This document shows positions 34,959-43,480 of a stretch of 64,000 bases of DNA, piece by piece. The stretch's first letter is position 1, and every line of letters begins with the position of its first letter. The DNA is from Marinomonas alcarazii (GTDB lineage Bacteria; Pseudomonadota; Gammaproteobacteria; Pseudomonadales; Marinomonadaceae). The notes under the pieces were generated by a model that had not been told where the DNA came from, made no database searches, and saw nothing but the letters and a program-made list of their open reading frames with translations. The stretch is from assembly GCF_003208215.1 (NCBI RefSeq), contig NZ_QKLW01000004.1:124001-188000 (forward strand), read 5' to 3'. The translations under genes and the position numbers were made by a program.

Positions 34959-35021
34959 CTCGACAAGACTTTGAGACTTTTGCATAACTACTACGCTTGC
35001 CAATATTTTGTTAAAAACAGA
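34959..35021 (+). repeat. Partial second copy of the 31719 MITE-like element (left end)
   Basis: From about 34959 the sequence parallels the left end of the element at 31719: CGACAAGACTTTGAGAC, then TTGCATAACTACTACGCTTG and CCAATATTTTGTTAAAAACAG. The last 33 bases differ from the first copy at only a few positions. It then stops, and a transcription terminator begins 25 bases later. The right half and its terminal repeat are missing. Confidence 0.65.
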
Positions 35022-35046
35022 AGTCAGCGTATTAAGTTTGAAACAA

Positions 35047-35084
35047 AAAAAACGCTGACTTATTGCTAGGTCAGCGTTTTTTTT
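35047..35084. terminator. Bidirectional rho-independent terminator
   Basis: AAAAAACGCTGAC (35047-35059) pairs with GTCAGCGTTTTTT (35070-35082), followed by further T. It lies between convergent trmJ and gnd. Confidence 0.9.
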
Positions 35085-35101
35085 GGGGCTAAGAGTCGGT
35101 C

Positions 35102-36625
35102 TTAAGCTTTGCGCTCTGGACGACCTTCTTCCTGCCAGTATGTGTGGAATTTCTGACCTGCTTCTGCATCCACTCGTTCATAAGTGTGGGCACCGAAGTA
35201 ATCACGCTGTGCTTGAAGCAAGTTTGCAGGTAATACTTCAGAACGGTAACCGTCAAAGTAAGCCAAGGCAGAGAAGAAAGATGGCGTTGGAATGCCTGAT
35301 TGTGCCGCAAGAACAACCGCTTTACGAAGGCCAGCTTGTTTGCTTGCCATTGCATCGGCGAAATAATCACTTAGCAGTAGGTTTTCAAGTTCTGGATTTT
35401 CAGTAAATGCATCCGCGATTTTTTGTAGGAAAGAAGCTCGGATAATGCAGCCTCCACGCCAAATCTTAGCGATATCGCTGAAGTTAAATTTCCAATCGTA
35501 TTCTTTTTCAGCGGCGCGCATTAGCTGGAAGCCTTGAGCGTAAGCGCAGATCTTCGCACAGTAAAGCGCATCTTCAATGGCTTTTTCGACTGCTTCTGCC
35601 TCAATCTCTCCGCTGTCTAGGTCAGCAACAAGCTTACTGGCAGCAAGTTCGCGTTCACCTGTCAGTGTGCTTAGGGCGCGAGCATAAACGGATTCACTAA
35701 TAATACCCGCAGGAACACCCATTTGAGTCGCGCTAATTGATGTCCAGCGACCTGTACCTTTTTGGCCTGCGCTGTCTAAAATCATATCAACGAGTGGCGC
35801 ACCTGTTTTATGGTCGTATTGCTGAAGAATATCGGCTGAGATTTCAACAAGGTAACTGTTTAAAACGCCTTGATTCCATTTTTCAAACAATTTGCCGATT
35901 TCTTCTGGTTCGTAACCAAGCAAAGAACGAAGCAAATGGTAAGCTTCACAGATAAGTTGCATGTCGGCATATTCGATACCGTTATGAACCATTTTTACGT
36001 AGTGACCTGCGCCATTTGGCCCAAGATACGCAGTGCAAGGCTCACCTTCAGTAACGGGCTTGCCAGGCGTGTTGCTAACGATAGGTTTGCCATTTTCGTC
36101 TACTTTGGCTGCAACCGCTTCCCACATTGGTTGTAGGTATTTCCAAGAGTCTGCATCACCGCCAGGCATAAGAGATGGACCGAAGCGAGCACCCACTTCA
36201 CCACCGGAAACGGCTGTACCAAAGAATTTGAATTTTTCTTTGTATTCCGCTTCACGTCGGATAGTGTCTGTCCATTGGCTGTTACCACAATCTACCACGA
36301 TGTCGTCTGCTTCTAGACCGGCTTCAATCAAGCTGTTGCAAACGGCGTCAACAGGGTTTCCTGCTGGAACGAGAACAACAATAACTCGAGGTTTGACAAG
36401 GTTTGATAGCATGTCTTCCATGCTTGAGCAGCCAATGATGCGTGCTTCTGTCGATGTATCTGGACGTTCCGCAGCTTCTGTATCAAGAACGTCTTGTACT
36501 TTATGTGTGTCAAGATCAAAACCTGCAACTCGGTAGCCATGGTCAGCTAAATTTAAGGCCAAGTTTTTACCCATGACACCCAGGCCGACAAATCCAATAT
36601 TGCAGTTCTGATTTGTTTTTAACAT
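35102..36625 (-). CDS. gnd: 6-phosphogluconate dehydrogenase, decarboxylating
   Basis: A 507-residue enzyme of the oxidative pentose phosphate pathway that converts 6-phosphogluconate and NADP to ribulose-5-phosphate and CO2. The Rossmann loop is GFVGLGVMGKNLALN (about 11-25). The substrate site is FGTAVSGGEVGARFGPSLMP (about 133-152) and the catalytic lysine and asparagine are in GAGHYVKMVHNGIEYADMQ. The helical domain has AGQKGTGRWTS near residue 285. It is about 35 residues longer than E. coli Gnd, with extra residues around KVDENGKPIVSNTPG. The ATG at 36625 is chosen over a TTG at 36634. The gene is monocistronic. Confidence 0.93.
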   Translation of the reverse strand: MLKTNQNCNIGFVGLGVMGKNLALNLADHGYRVAGFDLDTHKVQDVLDTEAAERPDTSTEARIIGCSSMEDMLSNLVKPRVIVVLVPAGNPVDAVCNSLIEAGLEADDIVVDCGNSQWTDTIRREAEYKEKFKFFGTAVSGGEVGARFGPSLMPGGDADSWKYLQPMWEAVAAKVDENGKPIVSNTPGKPVTEGEPCTAYLGPNGAGHYVKMVHNGIEYADMQLICEAYHLLRSLLGYEPEEIGKLFEKWNQGVLNSYLVEISADILQQYDHKTGAPLVDMILDSAGQKGTGRWTSISATQMGVPAGIISESVYARALSTLTGERELAASKLVADLDSGEIEAEAVEKAIEDALYCAKICAYAQGFQLMRAAEKEYDWKFNFSDIAKIWRGGCIIRASFLQKIADAFTENPELENLLLSDYFADAMASKQAGLRKAVVLAAQSGIPTPSFFSALAYFDGYRSEVLPANLLQAQRDYFGAHTYERVDAEAGQKFHTYWQEEGRPERKA

Positions 36626-37183
36626 AAATATCAATCAACCTTTTGAACAATTGGGGGGAAATCTAAGAAAGAATCTTACCACGAAGCGATATGATTCAGG
36701 ACATATTAGAGGCAAGAAAAATTCAAAAAATTGTATTTTTTTGAAGTTTCTTAATAGAAACCCTACATTTTAGGTGGCTTTGTCGTTGATAGATATGCGC
36801 GTTGTTTGTGGATTATTGTAGGGGTGTAAGTCAGTAAGAAGGTTTCTGTTTAGTCGGTGGGTGACAAAAAAGAAAGAAAACTACATGAATTTAACGCTCA
36901 ATAGGCGCTACCTAGGCATAATTTGTTGGGGAATCTTGTGTTTTTTTGTATAAGTTTATAAATAACAATAACTTACGCTATATTTAAAAATTTCAAAATG
37001 GTAATAAAATAACATATTGTTATAACAATATTTTTTTTTAGATTGTTTTGTTACTATGTTTTTCACCGAAAAAAACTTCGTATAACTGAGTGTTTTGTAC
37101 GGCGCAATATTTGATGTTGTCGTATAGAGGCATTTTTTAACAGAGTGATCAGACAACCTTTATTGTTCAGAGGACTTAGCAAA
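36626..37183. other. Long AT-rich intergenic region upstream of pckA
   Basis: A 558-base divergent spacer, strongly AT-rich in 36940-37060. It holds a perfect palindrome at 37014-37031 but no tRNA and no supported gene. It probably carries the regulatory sites for gluconeogenic control of pckA. A short minus-strand frame at 36956-37156 is Lys/Tyr/Asn-rich and looks random. Confidence 0.5.
37014..37031. promoter_or_regulatory. Perfect 18-bp palindrome upstream of pckA
   Basis: ATATTGTTA (37014-37022) is the exact complement of TAACAATAT (37023-37031), followed by eight more T. It may be an operator, or an AT-only hairpin too weak to be a good terminator. It lies 153 bases before the pckA start. 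Confidence 0.45.
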
Positions 37184-38740
37184 ATGAACTCCGCATTAGA
37201 CGTAGCGACTATTCATACAAATTTAACCACGCCGCAGTTGGTGGAAAAGGCCCTGCAGAATGGCGAAGGGGTTCTTGCCGATAACGGTGCGCTTGTTGTT
37301 GAAACGGGTGCTCGTACAGGTCGTTCTCCTATGGATCGTTTTATTGTAGAAGAAGCGTCCAGCAAAGATAGTATCCACTGGGGACCAGTAAACCGTCCAT
37401 TTCCTGAAGCGAAATTTGCTCCGCTGTGGGACCGAGTGACTGCGTATCTTGATGGTCAAGAGTCGTTTGTATCTAATATCCACGTTGGCGCGGGTGATGA
37501 ATATTATCTTCCTGTCATCATGCGTACAGAAACCGCTTGGCATCAGTTGTTTGGTCGTAATCTATTTATTCGTCCTGATGTCTATAATCCATCTGACAAA
37601 GGTGAGTGGCAGATTCTTAATGCGCCAAACTTTGTTTGTGAGCCTGATCGCGATGGCACTAACTCAGATGGCTGCGTTATTTTAAATTTTGCTGAGCGTA
37701 AAGTGCTTATTGCGGGAATGCGTTACGCTGGTGAAATGAAAAAGGCCATGTTTTCTGTGCAGAATTATTTGTTGCCTGCTCATGATGTCTTGCCTATGCA
37801 CTGTGCTGCGAACGTTGGTCCAGAAGAAGATGTGACACTGTTCTTTGGTTTGTCTGGAACGGGTAAAACCACTTTGTCTGCGGATCCTGAGCGCTTTTTG
37901 ATTGGTGATGATGAGCACGGTTGGGGTAAAGGTACTGTTTTCAATATTGAAGGCGGTTGCTACGCTAAAACGATTGACCTTTCTAAGAAGAATGAGCCGA
38001 TCATTTGGGATGCGATTAAATTTGGTACAATTGTTGAAAACGTTGTACTAGATCCGAATACACGTGTAGCCGATTACGCAGATACTTCTTTGACGCAAAA
38101 TGGTCGTGCAGGCTACCCTCGAGAGCATATTGAGAAGCGCGCTGCAGGTAACCGTGCAGGTGAGCCAAATGCGATTATCTTTTTAACCTGTGATTTAACT
38201 GGTGTTCTTCCTCCTGTTTCCATTCTTACTAAAGAGGCGGCGGCTTATCATTTCTTAAGCGGTTACACCGCTTTGGTTGGTTCTACAGAAATGGGTGCTG
38301 GCACGGGAATTAAATCAACTTTCTCTACTTGTTTCGGTGCACCTTTCTTTCCTCGCTCTGCTGATGTTTATGCGGATCTTTTGATTAAGCGTATCGAAGA
38401 GTTTGGTAGTAAGGTTTATCTAGTGAATACTGGTTGGACTGGTGGTGCTCACGGTCAAGGTGGTAAGCGCTTTAGTATCCCAACGACTCGTGCGGTTATT
38501 TCTGCGATTCAATCTGGTGTATTGGCTGATGCAGAAACTGAGCATTTGGCAGATGTTAATCTAGACGTTCCAACTCAAGTTCCGGGCGTCGATAGTGTTT
38601 TGTTGAATCCTCGTAAAACATGGGCTGATCAGTCTGCGTATGAAGCGCAAGCGAAAAATTTGATCTCTCAGTTTGTTGAGAACTTTAAGAAATTTGAAAC
38701 CGTTTCTGATGCTATCGTGAAGGCTGGCCCATCACTTTAA
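37184..38740 (+). CDS. pckA: Phosphoenolpyruvate carboxykinase (ATP)
   Basis: A 518-residue enzyme of gluconeogenesis that converts oxaloacetate and ATP to PEP and CO2. Early substrate-binding text is [16 protein letters not shown] (about 46-61). The kinase loop [20 protein letters not shown] contains the P-loop near residue 227, and [20 protein letters not shown] with metal-binding residues follows. Later motifs are [14 protein letters not shown] and [15 protein letters not shown]. The start ATG 37184 has AGAGGA upstream and gives [13 protein letters not shown]. It ends at a very strong terminator. Confidence 0.95.
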   Translation: MNSALDVATIHTNLTTPQLVEKALQNGEGVLADNGALVVETGARTGRSPMDRFIVEEASSKDSIHWGPVNRPFPEAKFAPLWDRVTAYLDGQESFVSNIHVGAGDEYYLPVIMRTETAWHQLFGRNLFIRPDVYNPSDKGEWQILNAPNFVCEPDRDGTNSDGCVILNFAERKVLIAGMRYAGEMKKAMFSVQNYLLPAHDVLPMHCAANVGPEEDVTLFFGLSGTGKTTLSADPERFLIGDDEHGWGKGTVFNIEGGCYAKTIDLSKKNEPIIWDAIKFGTIVENVVLDPNTRVADYADTSLTQNGRAGYPREHIEKRAAGNRAGEPNAIIFLTCDLTGVLPPVSILTKEAAAYHFLSGYTALVGSTEMGAGTGIKSTFSTCFGAPFFPRSADVYADLLIKRIEEFGSKVYLVNTGWTGGAHGQGGKRFSIPTTRAVISAIQSGVLADAETEHLADVNLDVPTQVPGVDSVLLNPRKTWADQSAYEAQAKNLISQFVENFKKFETVSDAIVKAGPSL

Positions 38741-38760
38741 GTTAGTTTATTCGCGTTTCT

Positions 38761-38796
38761 AAATAAGCCGTGCATAGTGCACGGCTTATTTGTTTT
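38761..38796 (+). terminator. Rho-independent terminator of pckA
   Basis: AAATAAGCCGTGCA (38761-38774) pairs perfectly with TGCACGGCTTATTT (38778-38791) across a three-base loop, followed by GTTTTT. Confidence 0.9.
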
Positions 38797-38849
38797 TGTC
38801 GGTTTTATAAAATAGTGCTTTATTCTTTAAATCATGTAATCTTTTATGT

Positions 38850-39629
38850 ATGTATATAGACAGTCATTGCCATTTTGATTTTGATGTATTTGATGGTCAG
38901 CGCGACGCTTTAATGTCGCGTTGCCTAGCAAGTGGGGTTGGTGGTTTTTTAGTACCGGCAACGACTCATGCTAGCTGGTCTAAATTGGCCTCACTTATTG
39001 TGCATTACCCTGAATGGCGAGCAGCATATGGTCTACATCCCTATTTTTTGCGAGATGCCAAATTGTCTCAGATTGATCTGCTTGGTGAGCAATGTGATGC
39101 CGATAGAGTGGTTGGTGTTGGGGAAATAGGTTTGGATTGTTGGCCTGATGCGGTTGATATGGCAGTGCAGATCGACTTCTTTTCTCGACAACTAAGTGTG
39201 GCTAAATCTTTGCAATTACCTGTTATCGTGCACGCTAGGAAAAGTTATGATTTAGTTCTTAAGTGTATTAAGAATGTGCGGTTTCAAAATGGCGGTGTGA
39301 TTCATGCCTTTAACGGCAGTATTGAACAAGCGAAGGGGTTTTTAGATTTTGGTTTTGTGCTGGGGATTGGCGGTACAATTACGTATCCTAGAGCAAAGAA
39401 AGCTCACCGTGTTTTGGCGGCTTTAGACAGTAAAGCATTTGTACTTGAGACTGATTCACCTGATATGCCTCTTAAGGGATTTCAAGGGGAAATAAATACA
39501 CCACTTTCTATTCCCATAATTGCACAGTGCGCGGCAACGATAAGAACAGAAAATGTTGAGCAGATCGCGATACAGACATGTGATAACCTACTTAGAGTTT
39601 TTCCTAAGTGGAACGAGGGTTCGTTGTGA
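38850..39629 (+). CDS. TatD-family metal-dependent hydrolase
   Basis: A 259-residue TIM-barrel hydrolase. Metal-binding motifs in order: YIDSHCHFDF near the start, the GVGEIGLDCW glutamate (about 90-99), PVIVHARKSYDLVL, the VIHAFNGSIEQA histidine and LETDSPDMPL near residue 206. TatD enzymes are Mg-dependent 3'-5' DNases or related hydrolases. Several paralogues exist in most gammaproteobacteria (TatD, YcfH, YjjV) and this one looks most like YjjV, but I do not assign a symbol. Its last four bases overlap the start of the next gene (GTGA). Confidence 0.85.
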   Translation: MYIDSHCHFDFDVFDGQRDALMSRCLASGVGGFLVPATTHASWSKLASLIVHYPEWRAAYGLHPYFLRDAKLSQIDLLGEQCDADRVVGVGEIGLDCWPDAVDMAVQIDFFSRQLSVAKSLQLPVIVHARKSYDLVLKCIKNVRFQNGGVIHAFNGSIEQAKGFLDFGFVLGIGGTITYPRAKKAHRVLAALDSKAFVLETDSPDMPLKGFQGEINTPLSIPIIAQCAATIRTENVEQIAIQTCDNLLRVFPKWNEGSL

Positions 39630-40504
39630 ATACTACACCTGATATTAATGCCCCTATTCGTATTCTCCTGTTGGGGAGTAGCACGGAAGTGGGGTCGTCA
39701 TTATTAAGTTTATCAAAAGAAAGAAGTGAATTTTTATGGCTATGCCCAGACGAGTCATTGTTGCTGGATGTTGCTAGAAGGGAAGAACTTGATGCAATGC
39801 AATTTGACGTTGTTATTGATGCGTTAAGTTTGCGTTATGCGTTGCAGGGTAGCGATGAGAAGTTGCAGGCGGCTTTACGTTATTTCAATGAGCGAGCAAG
39901 TGCACCATTGATAATGATTAGTAGCGCTAGAGTGTTTTCAGGTAACAAAGATGCAGCTTACGCTGAAACAGATGAGCCTGACGGTACGGAGCCTTACGCC
40001 CAAGCCTTGATCGCGGCAGAGTCTATAGTATTAAGCAATCCTGATAATATTGTCCTGCGAACTGGTTGGCTTTTTAGTGGTCAAGGTGATGATTTTGTAT
40101 GTAGAACGCTTGGTTTGATTCAGGATGGCGTTAATCTTGCTTACAAAGATGATCTCATTGGTAGTCCGACGCCTGTGTCAGATTTGGTTCGTGTTATTCT
40201 ATCTATGGTGAGTCAGGGTCATTACGGTGCGCAAAATAAAGGTGTTTACCATTATTGCTGTGCGGAAGAAATTAGTTGGATTCGTTTGGTTGAGGCGATT
40301 CTTGCGACTTCTGGGCAGTTTGATCCTAAAGCGCAAGTTGAAGTTGAAGCGATTGGTGATTCGTTTCCGGAAGTTCAGGAATCTTCTGCGATGCAGCGTC
40401 AGTCGTTATCTTGTCGAAAAGTGTTTAACCACTTTGGGATAAAGCAGCGACCATGGCGATCAAAATTACGAAATCTAGTGAAGGAATTATACAAAACCAG
40501 TTAA
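39626..40504 (+). CDS. RmlD-like NAD(P)-binding sugar-nucleotide reductase/epimerase homologue
   Basis: A 292-residue protein of the extended SDR/RmlD group. The N-terminal strand and glycine loop IRILLLGSSTEVGSSLLSL (about 12-30) is degenerate compared with GxxGxxG. Later text includes PLIMISSARVFSGNKDAAYA, EPYAQALIAAESIV where the YxxxK pair reads YAQAL, so the catalytic lysine is missing, and VLRTGWLFSGQGDDFV. It may be a non-catalytic relative or act like the regulatory subunits of this fold. It starts at GTG 39626 with GAGGG upstream, overlapping the TatD-like stop, so it is translationally coupled. Confidence 0.7.
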   Translation: MNTTPDINAPIRILLLGSSTEVGSSLLSLSKERSEFLWLCPDESLLLDVARREELDAMQFDVVIDALSLRYALQGSDEKLQAALRYFNERASAPLIMISSARVFSGNKDAAYAETDEPDGTEPYAQALIAAESIVLSNPDNIVLRTGWLFSGQGDDFVCRTLGLIQDGVNLAYKDDLIGSPTPVSDLVRVILSMVSQGHYGAQNKGVYHYCCAEEISWIRLVEAILATSGQFDPKAQVEVEAIGDSFPEVQESSAMQRQSLSCRKVFNHFGIKQRPWRSKLRNLVKELYKTS

Positions 40505-40542
40505 CAGCGTGTGAGCTGAGACTAACAAGTTAAGGGGCTGAT

Positions 40543-40959
40543 GTGTACAAGGTAAATAAAAGAGCGGTTGTGTTGGTGTTTATCCTTCAGATTATACTTG
40601 GGGGTGTTTGGTATGTGTCTGCACCTTCTTCATTTTTAGACCGCCTTACACGCACTATTGAGCCAAATCAGCTCGATATCGGTTTGATATTCGCCTTTGT
40701 TGCTTCTTCCTTTGTTTACTTGATGTTCACTGCTTGGTTGTTAAGTCGAGTGAAAGGCTTTTCTGGGGCAGGGCGTTTTTTCTTGGTGATAGGTTTGTGG
40801 CTGTTTGTGGTTCTGCCTAACAGCGCTTTCCTCTGTTTCTATTTAGGTTTTGGCATTTCTGATATGTTGTATTTCTTGTCCTATGGGGCGGTAAATAGCG
40901 CCATAGCAGCAATCATATTGCCATTATGGCGCTCGTCACGTTCAATATTTAAGGACTAA
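40543..40959 (+). CDS. Small integral membrane protein of unknown function
   Basis: A 138-residue protein with four predicted helices: about 8-25, 47-67, 78-98 and 108-128. There is no signal peptide and no named family. It starts at GTG 40543, with AAGGGG a few bases before it. It follows the RmlD-like gene by 38 bases in the same orientation and ends 7 bases from the convergent membrane-protein gene, leaving no room for a normal terminator. Topology is all that can be supported. Confidence 0.6.
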   Translation: MYKVNKRAVVLVFILQIILGGVWYVSAPSSFLDRLTRTIEPNQLDIGLIFAFVASSFVYLMFTAWLLSRVKGFSGAGRFFLVIGLWLFVVLPNSAFLCFYLGFGISDMLYFLSYGAVNSAIAAIILPLWRSSRSIFKD

Positions 40960-40966
40960 ATCGCTC

Positions 40967-41842
40967 TTAGTATAGGCTGCTTTCTGGCCAAACTAGCCAC
41001 AAGCAAAATCCACTCACTAAAAGGCTGATTACACCTTGAATAAAAATCACGCCGATGCTCTGTTTATTGGTCAACTCTGAACTGAATCTTACTGCAATTG
41101 GTGTAACAAACACGCTTGCTGTAATGAGTAAAATGACACTAAGAGGAATGTCTGCAAGCACGTGGCTCTGCGTGATTAATCCTCCTAACAGTAATGACGC
41201 TGGGATACAGCTAAACACTTGTGTGACTTTTGTTAGATAGCTAACAATCACATAAGCAAAAAGAGCCGCTCCTAATGCACCTAATAATTGCCCAATTAGC
41301 AAGCTTCCACCAATAGAAATGACTGGTGCGGCTGCGCCTGCCACAATCATGAGTCCTACTGTTGGTAAAAGAACAGACAGTTTGCGTTCAGCCTTGTCAT
41401 TGCCTAATTCCAACTCTTTCGGTTGCACTTGCAGTAGGTGATAAACTAGGGTGACGATCGCACTTGCCGCAGCCCAACTTAGACTGAGAAGTAATCCCGT
41501 ATGTTTAAGGACTGGGTTTAGTAGTAAGTAAAAGGATAAGCCAAATAGCACTAGCCCTAGGATGTTGCGTGGTATCGTCTGTCGAATATTGGTAAAGCAA
41601 AGTACAGACACTGTTCCGATTAATGCTGTGATGCTGTAATAGTCGATGGCTTGGGCCGGCGGGAAACTCAAGCCTGAGTGAATCAGGCTGAGTCCGGCAA
41701 TAAAGCCACCAATGTAACCAAGGTAAGACGATGCACGTAGTAATTTAGCTGCAATAACGCTGATTATTAGTGCGGCGAGAAAAGGGTAAACTGCCGTATG
41801 TAATAACATAAGCACCGATGAGTTGCTGGCTTCTTCGTACAT
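40967..41842 (-). CDS. Polytopic membrane protein of unknown function
   Basis: A 291-residue protein with about eight to ten predicted helices and a short polar loop near residues 143-156 (QPKELELGNDKAERK). Glycine-rich helices (SIGGSLLIGQLLGALGAAL) could suggest a carrier, but no family signature was recognised. It lies downstream of no gene except possibly yceI, 29 bases upstream on the same strand, so the two may be one transcript. Function unknown. Confidence 0.65.
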   Translation of the reverse strand: MYEEASNSSVLMLLHTAVYPFLAALIISVIAAKLLRASSYLGYIGGFIAGLSLIHSGLSFPPAQAIDYYSITALIGTVSVLCFTNIRQTIPRNILGLVLFGLSFYLLLNPVLKHTGLLLSLSWAAASAIVTLVYHLLQVQPKELELGNDKAERKLSVLLPTVGLMIVAGAAAPVISIGGSLLIGQLLGALGAALFAYVIVSYLTKVTQVFSCIPASLLLGGLITQSHVLADIPLSVILLITASVFVTPIAVRFSSELTNKQSIGVIFIQGVISLLVSGFCLWLVWPESSLY

Positions 41843-41871
41843 GATCGTTCTGCTTCCTTAATGAGTTACAG

Positions 41872-42411
41872 TTACTGGCGAATGCCTTCGATAAACACTT
41901 CAATTTCTGTTTGATCTGTTACGCCTGGAATGAAGTAAGTAATGCCAAAGTCACTGCGTTGGATTACCGCTTTTGCTTCAAAACCGGCACGGTAGCCACC
42001 CCATGGGTCTTTGCCTTCGCCAATTTGGTTAACGTCAAAGCTCACCGGCTTAGTTACACCGTGTAGAGTCAAATCACCTGTTAATGTCTTGCCATCAAAT
42101 TGTGTGCTTTTGAAGGTTAAAGTAGGGAATTGTTTTACATCTAGAAAGTCAGGGCTACGTAGGTGTTTATCACGTGCTTCATGGTTAGTGTCAACGCTAG
42201 CTGTCTTGATTGTAAGGGTTGCGCTTCCTGATGATTTATCTTCAGCGTATGAAAAGTTGCCTTCAAATTCATTGAAGCGACCTGGTGTTGTGCTTACACC
42301 TAGGTGCCCAACTTTGAAAGTGACCGCAGAATGAGCTGGGTCAATCTTATAATCGGCCGCCATAGTGATACTTGAAGCTAATACTAATGCACTGATAGTG
42401 ATCATTTTCAT
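41872..42411 (-). CDS. YceI-family periplasmic protein
   Basis: A 179-residue protein with a signal peptide (MKMITISALVLASSITMA, cleaved before ADYKID) and one YceI lipocalin-like domain: YKIDPAHSAVTFKVGHLGVS, GRFNEFEGNFSY, DTNHEARDKHLRSPDFLDV, GDLTLHGVTKPVSF and the late GFEAKAVIQRSDFGITYF. The family binds polyisoprenoid or similar lipids in the periplasm. It is divergent from a LysR regulator with a 138-base space, so it may be its target, and stands before a membrane-protein gene that could be its partner. Confidence 0.92.
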   Translation of the reverse strand: MKMITISALVLASSITMAADYKIDPAHSAVTFKVGHLGVSTTPGRFNEFEGNFSYAEDKSSGSATLTIKTASVDTNHEARDKHLRSPDFLDVKQFPTLTFKSTQFDGKTLTGDLTLHGVTKPVSFDVNQIGEGKDPWGGYRAGFEAKAVIQRSDFGITYFIPGVTDQTEIEVFIEGIRQ

Positions 42412-42549
42412 TGTTTAGTTCCTCTATTTGATTCAATGATGCGTGTAGTGTAATTTGTTTTTTTTAATAAATAATCGGCCTAAAATAGAATTCAATATTT
42501 CTTAATAAGAAATGATTCTGGTGGAACTTTTGTGCGGAGAGCAGAATGA

Positions 42550-43446
42550 ATGGATAAACTTCAGGGTATGAAGGTGTTTTGCCGAGTTTTCGAGGCGGAA
42601 AGTTTTAAATTGGCTAGTGATTCTCTTGGAATATCCAGGCCTATGGTGACCCGCTATATTAACTCTATAGAGGAAGAGCTTGGTACTAAGCTTTTACAGC
42701 GTAACACTCGGAATATTAGTATTACTGATGCTGGGCGCAAATATTATCAGCATTGCATTGCCATCATGGAGGCAATTGAAGAGGCTGAAGGTGAAATTGG
42801 TGAATTGACTAAAAAACCTAAAGGCCTACTTAAAGTGAGTGTACCGATGGATTTTGGGTTAACGCATCTTGTGCCTTTATTGAATGAATTTAGTCAGATG
42901 TACCCGCAAATTGAACTGGATGTTGATTTCAGTGACAAGCGTGTTGATATGACGGAATCGGGTGTGGACATCGCGATCCGTGGTGGCTATTTGGGCGGTG
43001 ATCAGTTTGTTGCAAGGCCGCTTTGTTATTCGAAAGGGTTTGTGTGTGCGTCGCCTGAATATGTTGCTGCTTATGGCCCGCTTAATGAGATCGCCGATTT
43101 AGAAAAGCACTCTTGCCTAATATATCGTAATGCTCCAACACCAAATAGATGGACATTAATGAATGAGAGCGGTGAATCTCAAACAGTGTCTGTGTCAGGT
43201 GGTTTTTCGGCAAATAATGGCAGTGCTTTGACGCGCTTTGCAGTGGCTGGTTTGGGGATTATTTATCAGCCAGACTTTTTGGTATCCAAGTACATTGAGT
43301 CAGGTGAACTGATTAATCTATTGCCGCATTGTAAAGGGTATGAGATAGGGTTTTATGCTATTTATCCGCAAAGGAAGCTTATGTCTAGAAAGACGCGTTT
43401 GCTTTTGGATTTTTTACAAGAAAAACTGGCCAACATTCAGTTTTAG
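42550..43446 (+). CDS. LysR-family transcriptional regulator
   Basis: A 298-residue LysR-type protein. The HTH reads MKVFCRVFEAESFKLASDSL with GISRPMVTRYINSIEEELGT following and LLQRNTRNISITDAGRKYY. The effector domain opens LLKVSVPMDFGLTHLVPLL, like the CrgA/DsdC-like group that controls oxidoreductases and stress genes. The ligand is unknown. The divergent yceI gene is the most likely target. Two ATG codons (42546, 42550) occur; only 42550 is in frame. Its stop lies within a hairpin terminator. Confidence 0.88.
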   Translation: MDKLQGMKVFCRVFEAESFKLASDSLGISRPMVTRYINSIEEELGTKLLQRNTRNISITDAGRKYYQHCIAIMEAIEEAEGEIGELTKKPKGLLKVSVPMDFGLTHLVPLLNEFSQMYPQIELDVDFSDKRVDMTESGVDIAIRGGYLGGDQFVARPLCYSKGFVCASPEYVAAYGPLNEIADLEKHSCLIYRNAPTPNRWTLMNESGESQTVSVSGGFSANNGSALTRFAVAGLGIIYQPDFLVSKYIESGELINLLPHCKGYEIGFYAIYPQRKLMSRKTRLLLDFLQEKLANIQF

Positions 43447-43468
43447 CTTCATGTTGACCAGTTGTTTT
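43424..43468. terminator. Hairpin at convergent LysR and fabY ends
   Basis: AACTGGCCAACAT (43424-43436) pairs with ATGTTGACCAGTT (43451-43463) with one central mismatch, then GTTTT on plus. The left arm lies in the last codons of the LysR gene and its stop falls in the loop. Confidence 0.65.
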
Positions 43469-43480
43469 ATCACCGAGGTA

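Noticed and set aside
36033..36536. Long plus-strand reading frame inside gnd
   Set aside because: Lies opposite a clear gnd; composition and lack of motifs fit an antisense shadow.
36956..37156. 66-residue minus-strand frame before pckA
   Set aside because: Low-complexity Lys/Tyr/Asn composition expected from AT-rich DNA; no ribosome site.
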